Of a stretch of 64,000 nucleotides of DNA, positions 44,199-52,306 are shown in pieces (within the stretch, counting starts at the first letter, position 1; each line of letters opens with the position of its first letter). Both the position numbers and the translations under genes were made by a program. The notes beneath the pieces are model-generated. The model was given only the letters and a program-made list of their open reading frames with translations, made no database searches and had not been told where the DNA came from. Origin of the DNA: JAXFPC01 sp034180005 (lineage in GTDB: Bacteria > Bacillota > Negativicutes > Acidaminococcales > Acidaminococcaceae); the NCBI GenBank assembly GCA_034180005.1, contig JAXFPC010000029.1:124001-188000 (forward strand). Direction: 5' to 3'.

Positions 44199-45045
44199 GA
44201 CTGCCTCCCTGAAATAATCCTTCAAACTCCTGCAAAATCTTGCCGTCAAATTTTCCCGCTTCTGCCGCAAACTCGGCAGTTCTCATACCCACAACGCGAT
44301 ACAGTTCCGCCGCTTCCGGCGGCAATACTTTTAAATGCGCTGCCACCGTGGACACGTCGCCGCGAGCGATAGGGCCAGTCAAAGCGTCCTGCGCTGCCGG
44401 CGCGTGCAGTAAATTTTGCGACGTACCGGCAAACAGCGGCTTTAATGCCTGCCAGGCACTACCGCCATCTCCGATCCACGCGCTCATAATGCCCTGAGCT
44501 ACAGCAGCCATCGTCACGGCGTAATTGGAACAGATACACGCCGCAGCATGATAAAGCGCCCGCTCCCGCGGCGGTACGCGAAAACTGTGAGCACCTGCCT
44601 GTTGCGCCAATTCCTCAGCCGCAGCCGCGGCAATATCGTCGCCGTCCACCGCCGCATAAATGCCTTCCAACTCCGTACATTTTCCGGCAAAACTCTGCAA
44701 CGGATGAAAACTGCCCACATGCGCGCCTTTTGCCGCCACGGATTGCAAACAGCTCAAATCCGAAGCGCCGCTGCAATGCAGAACTACTTTGCCGTGCAAG
44801 CCGCCGCCTGACGATGCCAGCTGCTCCGCCGCCGCACTTATCTTTCTGTCGGGCACGGTCAGCACCAACAGCTCGGAGTATTCCGCAAGCTCCCGCAAAC
44901 TGCGATAAGCAACACCAAGCTCCTCGGCGGCAGCTGCGCTTTTACGCTCGTCCGCACCGCGAATGCCTGTCAAAAAACCTTTGCGCAGCAAAAGCGCCGC
45001 CAAACTGCAGCCGACTTTGCCGTTTCCAATAATTCCTACACGCAA
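44188..45045 (-). CDS. Rossmann/DUF2520 reductase, candidate ketopantoate reductase
   Basis: A 285-residue NAD(P)-binding protein (RVGIIGNGKVGCSLAALLL at the N-terminus; HCSGASDLSCLQS; GSFHPLQSFAG; DUF2520 C-terminal helices). Start TTG at 45045 follows AAGGAGG; upstream frame is the leader. The operon holds panB, C and D but no panE, so this protein probably performs the missing step, ketopantoate to pantoate. A PanG-type reductase is known in other bacteria; identity with that family is inference. It is first in the operon and overlaps panB. Confidence 0.8.
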   Translation of the reverse strand: MRVGIIGNGKVGCSLAALLLRKGFLTGIRGADERKSAAAAEELGVAYRSLRELAEYSELLVLTVPDRKISAAAEQLASSGGGLHGKVVLHCSGASDLSCLQSVAAKGAHVGSFHPLQSFAGKCTELEGIYAAVDGDDIAAAAAEELAQQAGAHSFRVPPRERALYHAAACICSNYAVTMAAVAQGIMSAWIGDGGSAWQALKPLFAGTSQNLLHAPAAQDALTGPIARGDVSTVAAHLKVLPPEAAELYRVVGMRTAEFAAEAGKFDGKILQEFEGLFQGGSHAE

Positions 45046-45098
45046 ATTAACCTCCTTACCGATTACCGTCAACCGATATTCAGCAGGCAAAAGCATAT

Positions 45099-45127
45099 AA
45101 AAAAGCGCACTCCGGCTGAAGTGCGCT
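45099..45127 (-). terminator. Attenuator-like terminator in the pan leader
   Basis: Perfect 8-bp stem AGCGCACT (45104-45111) with AGTGCGCT (45120-45127), followed on the minus strand by six T. It lies about 50 bases before the start codon of the first pan gene and about 120 bases after the predicted transcription start, so it must act on the operon's own leader. Confidence 0.75.
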
Positions 45128-45189
45128 GCAATACCTTTTGCGTCTTCGTCCCGGTCCGACAGATCCAAGCGAATATTGACATTCCTGTG

Positions 45190-45250
45190 CGTAAAAATCC
45201 CCGGTTCAATGCAGCGCCGCTTCCGACTGCTGCTCGAACATCATTTTTAC
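45190..45250 (-). ncRNA. Structured leader of the pan operon
   Basis: On the minus strand, CGTAAAAA (45250-45243) pairs perfectly with TTTTTACG (45197-45190), enclosing a hairpin GCAGC/GCTGC (45233-45229 with 45215-45211). It begins about five bases after the -10 box and precedes the attenuator. It could be a pan-motif RNA, a class described upstream of pantothenate genes, but I could not confirm the conserved bulged adenines. Confidence 0.45.
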
Positions 45251-45255
45251 GGATA

Positions 45256-45284
45256 CATAGTACCACATGCGAAAAAATTTGGCA
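45256..45284 (-). promoter_or_regulatory. Promoter of the pan operon
   Basis: TTGCCA (-35, 45284-45279) and TACTAT (-10, 45261-45256) separated by 17 bases on the minus strand. Confidence 0.75.
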
Positions 45285-45353
45285 AGACCGAAATAATGTC
45301 CTTGCTCCCTCGCAAAATCCTTTAATTTTAGTTAACTTTTGCGATTATTAAAG

Positions 45354-45382
45354 TTGACACAAATCAGCGCAAGTCTTATACT
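45354..45382 (+). promoter_or_regulatory. Promoter of bioD-bioA
   Basis: TTGACA (45354-45359) and TATACT (45377-45382) with a 17-base spacer. Confidence 0.85.
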
Positions 45383-45387
45383 ATACG

Positions 45388-45418
45388 TGTTAACCATTTT
45401 CGCGTAACAGGTTTACTG
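45388..45418 (+). promoter_or_regulatory. BirA operator upstream of bioD
   Basis: GTTAACC (45389-45395), 14 bases, then GGTTTAC (45410-45416). This matches the BirA site pattern of Firmicutes (TTGTTAACC-N14/15-GGTTAACAA-like). It begins six bases after the -10 box, so bound BirA would cover the transcription start. Confidence 0.85.
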
Positions 45419-45436
45419 TAAAAAGAGGGTGAAAAT

Positions 45437-46117
45437 ATGAGCAAAGGAATCTTTATCACAGCAACCGGCACCGATGTGGGCAAGACTTATATAACGGCCC
45501 TGTTGGTAAAAAAAATGCGTCAGTACGGCTACGCAGCCGGTTATTACAAAGCGGCGCTCAGCGGCGCGGAAGTCACGGATACAGGCCTGATTCCCGGAGA
45601 TGCCGCCTATGTTGCAGCCACAGCGGGACTGGAGGATTCTCCCGCAAGTCTTGTATCCTACATTTATAAGGAAGCCGTTTCTCCGCATCTGGCCGCGCAG
45701 CACGAAGGCAATCCGATAGACATGAAGAAGATCGTCGCCGATTACGCGACTTCTTTGCAGAAATTCTCCCACGTGTTCGTGGAAGGAAGCGGCGGCATTA
45801 TTTGCCCCATTCGCTGGGACAGCGAAAAAATTTTGCTGGAGGATATCATCCTGAAACTGCAGCTGGAAACTCTGGTAGTGTCCAACGCGGCTCTGGGATC
45901 CATCAACGCCTGCGCGCTGACCGTAAATTATCTGCAACAGAAGAACATCTCCGTCCGCGGCATTATTTTGAATAATTACGACGATGCGGACACTATGCAG
46001 CGCAACAACAAAGAAATGATGGAACAGCTCTGCCGTGTTCCCGTCATTGCCTGCGTTGCTTCGGGAACGGACGACATCGAGCTTACTGCTGAAGCTCTGA
46101 CAAAATTATTCGACTGA
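45437..46117 (+). CDS. bioD: Dethiobiotin synthetase
   Basis: A 226-residue enzyme that closes the ureido ring of dethiobiotin from DAPA, CO2 and ATP. P-loop TGTDVGKTYITALLV (about 9-23), YYKAALSGAE, FVEGSGGIICPI. AGAGGGTGAAAATATG precedes the start. It is the first gene behind a BirA operator, 21 bases upstream of bioA. Confidence 0.96.
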   Translation: MSKGIFITATGTDVGKTYITALLVKKMRQYGYAAGYYKAALSGAEVTDTGLIPGDAAYVAATAGLEDSPASLVSYIYKEAVSPHLAAQHEGNPIDMKKIVADYATSLQKFSHVFVEGSGGIICPIRWDSEKILLEDIILKLQLETLVVSNAALGSINACALTVNYLQQKNISVRGIILNNYDDADTMQRNNKEMMEQLCRVPVIACVASGTDDIELTAEALTKLFD

Positions 46118-46138
46118 TTACTGTTGAGGAGGAGAAAA

Positions 46139-47491
46139 ATGCATAACTCACAAGAGCTGGCTGCCAGAGATCTTGCTCACATCTGGCATCCCTGTTCCCA
46201 AATGAAAGACTACGAAACCCTGCCGCCCATGATCATAGAGCGAGGACAAGGTTCGTATCTGTACGATGTTGACGGCAAGAGCTATTTGGATATCATCAGC
46301 AGCTGGTGGTGCAATCTTCTGGGACATTCCAATCCGCAGATCAACGCCGCGATAACGAAGCAACTGGAAAAACTGGAACACGTTATTTTTGTAAACTTTT
46401 CCCATGAACCTGCCATTGAGCTTGGAGAAAAACTGGCGGAAATCCTGCCGGCGGGACTGAACAAATTTAATTTCGCCGACAACGGCAGCTCCTCCGTGGA
46501 AGCTGCTCTAAAAATAGCTTTTCAATATCATTACCAAACAGGCCATCCCGAGAAGCAACGCTTCATGTGCCTCAGCGAAGGCTATCACGGTGAAACCATC
46601 GGCGCGCTTTCCGTGGGCAGCATGGATCTGTTTGCTAAAATCTATAAGCCCATGATGATGAATAATCTCCACGTGCAGGCGCCGGACTGTTACCGCTGCC
46701 CCTTTAAGCGTTCCCGGGAAAATTGTTCCTGTGAATGTTTTCAATACGCGGAAGAAGCCTTTGCCCGCCATGCCGCAGAAACGGCTGCCATCATAGTGGA
46801 ACCGCTGCTGCAGGGATGCGCCGGCATGCGCATTTATCCGCCCCTCTATCTGCAAAAACTGCGTAAACTTTGTGATGAATATAACGTGCTGCTCATCGCC
46901 GACGAAATAGCTACCGGCTTTGGGCGTACCGGCAAAATGTTTGCCTGCGAGCATGCCGAAATCACGCCTGACATCATGACCGTCAGCAAGGCGCTGACCG
47001 GAGGCTATCTGCCCATGGCCATTGTCTGCACTACGGATAAAATTTATGACGCCTTTTATGATGATTACAACAACGGCCGTCAGTTTATGCACAGTCACAC
47101 CTACAGCGGCAATCCGCTCGGCTGCGTCGCCGCTTTGACCGTCATTAAAATACTTCAGGAAGAAAACATTCTCGTCAAGGCGCAGGCTAAAGCCGCCTAC
47201 TTTACCTCAGCATTGCAGGAAGCCTTCGGCAGCCACAAAAACATAGGCGAGATAAGGCATTTGGGACTTATCAACGCGCTGGAGCTGGTAACCGATAAAA
47301 CTCGGAAAACGGGTTTTGATCCAAAAATCAGAATAGGCTATGAAATCTACAAAAAAGCACTGACCCACGGACTGCTGCTGCGTCCTCTCGGCAACGTCAT
47401 CTATTTCAATCCGGCGTTGAACATAGCCGAAGAAGATCTCGACAAAGCGGTCGCTCTGGCGAAACAATCCCTGCTGGAAGTGTTGGGATAA
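46139..47491 (+). CDS. bioA: Adenosylmethionine-8-amino-7-oxononanoate aminotransferase
   Basis: A 450-residue PLP enzyme converting KAPA to DAPA using SAM. HIWHPCSQMKDYETLPPM and SWWCNLLGHS are BioA signatures; PLP Lys is in TVSKALTGGYLPMA; EIATGFGRTGKMFAC is present. Start ATG 46139 follows GAGGAGGAGAAAA. It forms a two-gene operon with bioD. bioB, bioF are not in the window. It contains a Noc-like site at 46711-46720 (TTCCCGGGAA). Confidence 0.96.
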   Translation: MHNSQELAARDLAHIWHPCSQMKDYETLPPMIIERGQGSYLYDVDGKSYLDIISSWWCNLLGHSNPQINAAITKQLEKLEHVIFVNFSHEPAIELGEKLAEILPAGLNKFNFADNGSSSVEAALKIAFQYHYQTGHPEKQRFMCLSEGYHGETIGALSVGSMDLFAKIYKPMMMNNLHVQAPDCYRCPFKRSRENCSCECFQYAEEAFARHAAETAAIIVEPLLQGCAGMRIYPPLYLQKLRKLCDEYNVLLIADEIATGFGRTGKMFACEHAEITPDIMTVSKALTGGYLPMAIVCTTDKIYDAFYDDYNNGRQFMHSHTYSGNPLGCVAALTVIKILQEENILVKAQAKAAYFTSALQEAFGSHKNIGEIRHLGLINALELVTDKTRKTGFDPKIRIGYEIYKKALTHGLLLRPLGNVIYFNPALNIAEEDLDKAVALAKQSLLEVLG

Positions 47492-47499
47492 ACCCGCAC

Positions 47500-48810
47500 T
47501 CAATCCAATCTTAACTGAAGCAGTTGCCCCAAATCTTTCGCCGAGCGTTTTTCCGTAAGCGGAATAAATACGGCTTGAATCAAAGCGAAGTAAAAAATAA
47601 AGCTTATTCCGCCAATTCCGTAAAATAACCGTTTCGTTTTACTGTGACTGTAAAAGTGTAGCAGCACTCCTGCAACAAGCGATGGCGGAAGCAGAAGCAA
47701 ATTTTCCGGACGCAGCAATTCTTTCTGCGTTGCCCACCATGCCCCGATAATCAAAGCGCCGTAAACAAGAATCTGAAAAATTACGTTAACTGTGCTGCCC
47801 AGCACTTCTTCCTCCTGCACCAAAAAACGCGCCGACAGAATAAATACGGGAAACAGCAGCGGATATGTATACGTGATATACTTTGTAGCCATAAGCTGAA
47901 AGAATACAAATACAACAGTCGCCCAAAGCAGCAGATATTTCTCCGAGTGCGCTAAATGCAGCTCATGCCGTCTCCATTTTTTTATGAAAGTAAGCGGCAG
48001 CACCATGCTCCAGGGAAACAATGCCAGAATATTCACCATGATATAATAGTAAATAACATCGTCCCGCGGATGCTCGGATACGGAAGCGCGCAGGAAATTA
48101 TGCACACCGAAAAAAACGTTGATAAATTCGCTGCCGTGCAGCAGATACATAGCATAATACCAGGGTACGGCAACCGAAGCCGTCAGCAAAATCCCCGTCA
48201 GCAGACGGCAGCGTCGCAAAACCTGCCACTCCCGTTGCCACAATATGAAAAGAAAAATAATCAATCCCGGCAGCAACACTCCGATAGGTCCTTTAGTAAG
48301 CACGGCAAGTCCGGCGCTGAAATACATGGCATACCAATCTCCCGCCCTGTTATCCCTGTAACCTAAATAAAAGAAGAGCAGCGTCGCGCTGAAAAAGAAG
48401 AATAAAACGGCATCGGTTATCACCGATTTACTGATAAGAAAAAATTCCACACTGGTCAATAACATGGCACCGCTGTAAAATCCCACCTTTTCTCCGTATA
48501 ATCTGCTACCGCCGTAACAAATCATTCCCAACCCCGCCAATCCGAACAAAGCCGGAAAAAACCGCGACGCGAATTCAGTAAACCCGAACATCTTATAAGC
48601 CAGCGCTGTGAGCCAATAAAAGAATACCGGCTTATCATACCAGTAATTACCGTAGATTTGCGGCGAAAGCCAATCTCCCGACAGAACCATCTCCTTAGCT
48701 GTAAGAGCATAGTTTGATTCCACGCTGTCCGTTATCAAAAGACTGCCGTTGCCGAAAAACAGAAGCAGTACGGCAGCTGCGAATAATATTATCCAATAGT
48801 TTTTACGCAT
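47500..48810 (-). CDS. GT39-type membrane glycosyltransferase (ArnT-like)
   Basis: A 436-residue integral membrane glycosyltransferase of the PMT/ArnT type with about 12 membrane segments. The first loop carries DSVESNYALTAKEMVLSGDW, and DKPVFFYWLTALAYKMFG follows; GPIGVLLPGLIIF and LTKGP are family marks. It may transfer a sugar from undecaprenyl phosphate to lipid A or a surface glycan. It lies 91 bases downstream of a two-component system on the same strand; a hairpin covers its ribosome site. Confidence 0.85.
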   Translation of the reverse strand: MRKNYWIILFAAAVLLLFFGNGSLLITDSVESNYALTAKEMVLSGDWLSPQIYGNYWYDKPVFFYWLTALAYKMFGFTEFASRFFPALFGLAGLGMICYGGSRLYGEKVGFYSGAMLLTSVEFFLISKSVITDAVLFFFFSATLLFFYLGYRDNRAGDWYAMYFSAGLAVLTKGPIGVLLPGLIIFLFILWQREWQVLRRCRLLTGILLTASVAVPWYYAMYLLHGSEFINVFFGVHNFLRASVSEHPRDDVIYYYIMVNILALFPWSMVLPLTFIKKWRRHELHLAHSEKYLLLWATVVFVFFQLMATKYITYTYPLLFPVFILSARFLVQEEEVLGSTVNVIFQILVYGALIIGAWWATQKELLRPENLLLLPPSLVAGVLLHFYSHSKTKRLFYGIGGISFIFYFALIQAVFIPLTEKRSAKDLGQLLQLRLD

Positions 48811-48877
48811 AAAAAATCCCCTTTCAACATTCCGGATTTCAGTATACTCTCCGTTTCTGAAATGTTTCTGAAAGGGG
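48811..48877 (-). promoter_or_regulatory. Hairpin covering the ribosome site of the GT39 gene
   Basis: On the minus strand CCCCTTTCA (48877-48869) can pair perfectly with TGAAAGGGG (48826-48818); the second arm is the ribosome site of the GT39 gene and is followed by six T and ATG. It reads both as a terminator of the two-component operon and as an RBS-sequestering stem. Confidence 0.55.
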
Positions 48878-48901
48878 CTTTCAGTTTAAATTAAGGTACG
48901 G

Positions 48902-50182
48902 TTACAGGCCTAAGGGCAAAATAACCTGCATAATAGTTCCGCAAGGCCGATTATTTTTTACGTTAATTGTTCCGTCGTGTTTCTTCACAATAACCATTGC
49001 CATAGACAACCCCAGTCCCAAGCCGTTCTGTTCGCGGCTGCGAGCCTTGTCCACGCGATAAAATCTGTCGAAGATTTTTTCTTTATCGTCGTCGGAGATA
49101 CCCATGCCCTCATCGATCACCTCGATGTACAGCTTAGCATCTTTGCTGTACGCTTTTATTAAAATGCCTGTTTTTTCGGCAGAATATTTAATGGCGTTAT
49201 CCGTTAAAATCACCATTAATCTTATCAAACTGTCCTTGTTGCCGATAATAAAAATATTTTCGTCTATATCCTTATTCAGCGCAATATTTTTACCTTCCGC
49301 CACCATCTGCATTTTTTCTGCAGTCGTACTACAAACATTGCTGAAGTTAAAAAAAGTTTTCTCAAACAAATTTACCTCTTCATCGCTGCGGGATAAGTAC
49401 AGCAAATCTTCCGTCAATTTACGCAGACGCTGCACCTCTTCCCCAATAATGGCAAAAGCTTCCCGAGCAAAAATGCTGAAGCTGCTGCCGTCATCTTTGC
49501 GTAAGCCGTCTATAGCCAAAGTAAGCACGGTGAGCGGTGTTCTCATTTCATGAGATGCGTCCGCCGTAAACTGCTGCTGCTTCAGATACATCTGCCGAAC
49601 AGGTTCAATATTGCGTCCCGCCAGCCAATATGCAAGCAGAGAAACCGCCAACACAAGCAGCAAAGTTAAGCAGGACAAGATAAAGATAGTATTCATAAAG
49701 GCATCGTAGTAAAACTCCATATCCTTAAACATATACAGACGTCCTATCTCATTGCCTTTGTCCATGATCGGTATGCCTACCAGCAGATATTTGTACTGCC
49801 TGCCTTCCGAACCCGGAAAAAATATAAGAATACCCTTATCGTCGCTGTCCGGCCATTCGTTTCTGATATCCCTTAAATAGCTGCCCTGTTCTCCCTGTCC
49901 AAGCTGATCAACCAGAATCGTTTCCCCGTCTTTGGCAACTATGCAGGCCATCAGGCTGCCGTCTTTAATGGTCGAATCTGAAACAGGCTTTTCCGATTCG
50001 GCAACAAATTCCTCCGCCTCATGGTACGCTACTTTAGCCAGCTCGTTGACCTCGCGCTCATAAAAACTGCTGCCCAAAAAATATATCGAGCTTAAAGCAA
50101 TAATAATTATCACGCCGCTGAAAATAACAGTGTTTAAAAAGGTCAGGCGGCGGCGTAAATTTTCAATGGCATCATTCCACAC
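48902..50182 (-). CDS. Sensor histidine kinase
   Basis: A 426-residue membrane kinase: two transmembrane helices (about 15-37 and 165-187) around an extracytoplasmic sensor, DHp with FTADASHEMRTPLTVL, N-box ILTDNAIKYS, G1 DEGMGISDDDKEKIF, F-box DRFYRV, and G2 NGLGLGLSMAMVIVKKH. It overlaps the regulator gene by 11 bases, so both are coupled. The GT39 gene follows, so an envelope signal is possible. Confidence 0.9.
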   Translation of the reverse strand: MWNDAIENLRRRLTFLNTVIFSGVIIIIALSSIYFLGSSFYEREVNELAKVAYHEAEEFVAESEKPVSDSTIKDGSLMACIVAKDGETILVDQLGQGEQGSYLRDIRNEWPDSDDKGILIFFPGSEGRQYKYLLVGIPIMDKGNEIGRLYMFKDMEFYYDAFMNTIFILSCLTLLLVLAVSLLAYWLAGRNIEPVRQMYLKQQQFTADASHEMRTPLTVLTLAIDGLRKDDGSSFSIFAREAFAIIGEEVQRLRKLTEDLLYLSRSDEEVNLFEKTFFNFSNVCSTTAEKMQMVAEGKNIALNKDIDENIFIIGNKDSLIRLMVILTDNAIKYSAEKTGILIKAYSKDAKLYIEVIDEGMGISDDDKEKIFDRFYRVDKARSREQNGLGLGLSMAMVIVKKHDGTINVKNNRPCGTIMQVILPLGL

Positions 50183-50837
50183 AATACCCGACTCCTCTGA
50201 CAGTTTTTATAAAATCTTCTCCGCCAAGTTCCGTAATCTTTTTCCTCAGCATACGAATGTGTACATCCAAATTATTTTCCGAAACATCATTATCTATGCC
50301 CCACACATGCTCCTGCAAAATATCTCTTGATAAGATACACCCCCGGTTGCGCAGCAGCAATTCCAAAAGTCTGTACTCACGCGGCCGCAATTCCACCCGC
50401 CCATCCTTAAAAACCAGACAATAAGTATTGCTCTCCAGAATATACTCGCCATACTCCAAATTGTCGGCAACATATATCCCCTGTCTTCTTACCAAAGCGT
50501 TTAACCTCGCAATAAGCTCTTCCATATCAAAAGGTTTAACAATGTAGTCGTCCGCGCCAGTGTTAAGACCCGTAACCTTGTCATTGAGCTTGTCCTTGGC
50601 AGTCAGCAGCATAATTTTTCCAGAATACGCCTCCTGACGCAGACGGCGGCAAAGCTCCAACCCGTCCAATTTAGGCATCATCCAATCCAAAATCACGACA
50701 TCATAGGATTCAGTATAAACCTTTTTGTAGGCAGCCTCGCCGTCCGTCACCCAATCTACGGCAATATTGGCGTTTTTCAGTAACACGCACAGTAATCTTC
50801 CCAAATTGGTATCATCTTCAGCCAATAAAATCTTCAT
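50172..50837 (-). CDS. OmpR-family response regulator
   Basis: A 221-residue regulator. Receiver domain: LLAEDDTNLG, phospho-acceptor in DVVILDWMMPKLDG, Lys in LLTAKDK. Winged helix: LRPREYRLLELLLRNRGCILSRD and NNLDVHIRMLRKKI. Start ATG 50837 follows GGAGGAACGG. First gene of a two-component system, overlapping the kinase gene. Confidence 0.93.
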   Translation of the reverse strand: MKILLAEDDTNLGRLLCVLLKNANIAVDWVTDGEAAYKKVYTESYDVVILDWMMPKLDGLELCRRLRQEAYSGKIMLLTAKDKLNDKVTGLNTGADDYIVKPFDMEELIARLNALVRRQGIYVADNLEYGEYILESNTYCLVFKDGRVELRPREYRLLELLLRNRGCILSRDILQEHVWGIDNDVSENNLDVHIRMLRKKITELGGEDFIKTVRGVGYCVE

Positions 50838-50970
50838 CCGTTCCTCCGTTGCCAAACTCCCTCATCTTCCGCAAGCTTATAAACATAATTATAACACAGA
50901 GCAATTTCTTATGATATAAACCGGCAGTAAGCCACATCGCCTTGATAATTAGCATAATCAGTCTACAAGA

Positions 50971-51099
50971 TCATTTCAACCCGCCATAATATAAACTCAT
51001 CGGCAGCTCCAATATTTTATCGAAAACGGCTCTTCCGATATTTTGAAACCACCGCATGTAACCTTTGTAGCCGCTCAGTACGCTGCCTTTGACGTTCAT
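50971..51099 (-). CDS. Possible 42-residue protein coupled to the frameshifted gene
   Basis: Frame starting MNVKGSVLSGYKGYMRW and ending SLYYGGLK. Its ATG overlaps the stop of the preceding gene (ATGA at 51099-51096), typical of translational coupling. No family recognised. It may be the remaining end of a longer downstream gene of the degraded locus. Confidence 0.35.
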   Translation of the reverse strand: MNVKGSVLSGYKGYMRWFQNIGRAVFDKILELPMSLYYGGLK

Positions 51100-51661
51100 G
51101 TCTTCACCGCCGTTTTGTCCCTTTCCTCTTTTATTTTTTTGTATCCCTCTTCCTCTTCATATCCCGATAAAAACATTTCCGTCCTTCCTATGTAGATGCA
51201 GTAAAACGGGCGGGATATTCCTCTCCCGTAAAAGAATTGTAACTTAAATGTATATCCGTTTTTATGATAAAAAAAATGTTCATAAGTACCATTATGGCGC
51301 TGCTCACTGACATGTTTCCCTTCACTGAACTTTCCCGTTTTCCATCCATTTGCAAAAAGTTGCTGCTCATAATATTTTTTTATTTCTGACTCATCTTTAT
51401 GGGTTCGAATATGATCGGAATCTCCCATGGGATATCTATGTCTTGTGTGTATATGCATTTCTTTTAATGGTACGTTTGATGCGTAGTAATGAACGGCAGG
51501 TATATTGTTCTTTGTTTCGGCAATTTCTTCTCTATACCAGTATTCACTGATTCTTGTAGTTGCATTGATTGAAATAAATTGAAAAACAAAAAAACTATCA
51601 AATATGTAACTATCATGCCTACCATTTTTAAAACTTGTTTATTATCGTCGCTGATTTTCAT
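51096..51661 (-). pseudogene. Frameshifted copy of the downstream duplicated gene
   Basis: Second copy of the gene at 51671-52297. The 5' part (MKISDDNKQVLKMVGMIV) reads in one frame and then, after a run of seven T (minus strand, 51594-51588), the homologous sequence continues in another frame (REEIAETKNNIP, HYYASNVPLKEMHI, then to 51096). One extra T would restore a single frame of about 188 residues. The C-terminus (KEERDKTAVKT) differs from the intact copy. Homopolymer length suggests phase variation, decay, or a sequencing error. Confidence 0.75.
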
Positions 51662-51670
51662 TTCTTCACC

Positions 51671-52297
51671 TCAATCTGTGCCATAGGGAGTGTTTTCAAC
51701 CTCCTTGTTCACAGGTTGCCGGTTACCTCCGCCGTCTTCTTCCCTTGCTTTTTTTATTTTTTTGTATCCCTCTTCCTCTTCATACCCCGATAAAAACATT
51801 TCCGTCTTTCCTATATAGATGCAGTAAAAAGGGTCTGAAAACATATTACCGTAAAAAAATTGTAACTTTAGCGTATATCCGTTTTTATGATAAAAAAAGT
51901 TTTCTATTTTATCCTCATGATCCTGCTCGTTTACATATTTCCCTTCACTGAACTTTCCTGTTTTCCATCCATTTGCAAAAAGTTGCTGCTCATAATATTT
52001 TTTTATTTCAGCCTCATCTTTATGGGTTTGAATATGATTAGAATCTCCCATAGGATGTTCAAATCTTATATGTATATGCATCTCTTTTAATGATACGTTT
52101 GATGCGTAGTAATGAATATCAGGTATGTGGTTTCTTGTTTCTGTAATTTCTTCCCTGTGGAAATATCTGTCAACCTTTACGAACACATTAAACGTTAAAA
52201 ATTTAACAAAAGTAAAAACAGAAATAAAAATAAATATACCTATTGTAACAATTCCTGCCATTTTTAAAACTTGTTTATTATCATCGCTGATTTTCAT
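51671..52297 (-). CDS. Membrane-anchored protein in degraded CDI-like locus (possible immunity)
   Basis: A 208-residue protein with an N-terminal transmembrane helix (about 14-36) and a hydrophilic domain (EEITETRNHIPDIHYYASN; KKYYEQQLFANGWKTGKFSE; FFYHKNGYTLKLQFFYGN; SGYEEEEGYKKIKKARE). It ends in ENTPYGTD, a tail shared with the upstream CDI-like gene, which also supplies the same ribosome site. No family recognised. Position behind a TpsA/CdiA-type C-terminus suggests an immunity gene, an inference. A frameshifted tandem copy follows. Confidence 0.55.
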   Translation of the reverse strand: MKISDDNKQVLKMAGIVTIGIFIFISVFTFVKFLTFNVFVKVDRYFHREEITETRNHIPDIHYYASNVSLKEMHIHIRFEHPMGDSNHIQTHKDEAEIKKYYEQQLFANGWKTGKFSEGKYVNEQDHEDKIENFFYHKNGYTLKLQFFYGNMFSDPFYCIYIGKTEMFLSGYEEEEGYKKIKKAREEDGGGNRQPVNKEVENTPYGTD

Positions 52298-52306
52298 TTT
52301 TTCACC

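Noticed and set aside
45046..45168. Longer N-terminus for the DUF2520 protein
   Set aside because: The upstream frame runs through the attenuator hairpin and lacks a ribosome site; TTG at 45045 has AAGGAGG.
45046..45255. T-box element in the pan leader
   Set aside because: No T-box sequence (AGGGTGGNACCGCG) is found and the operon is not an amino-acid or tRNA-synthetase operon.
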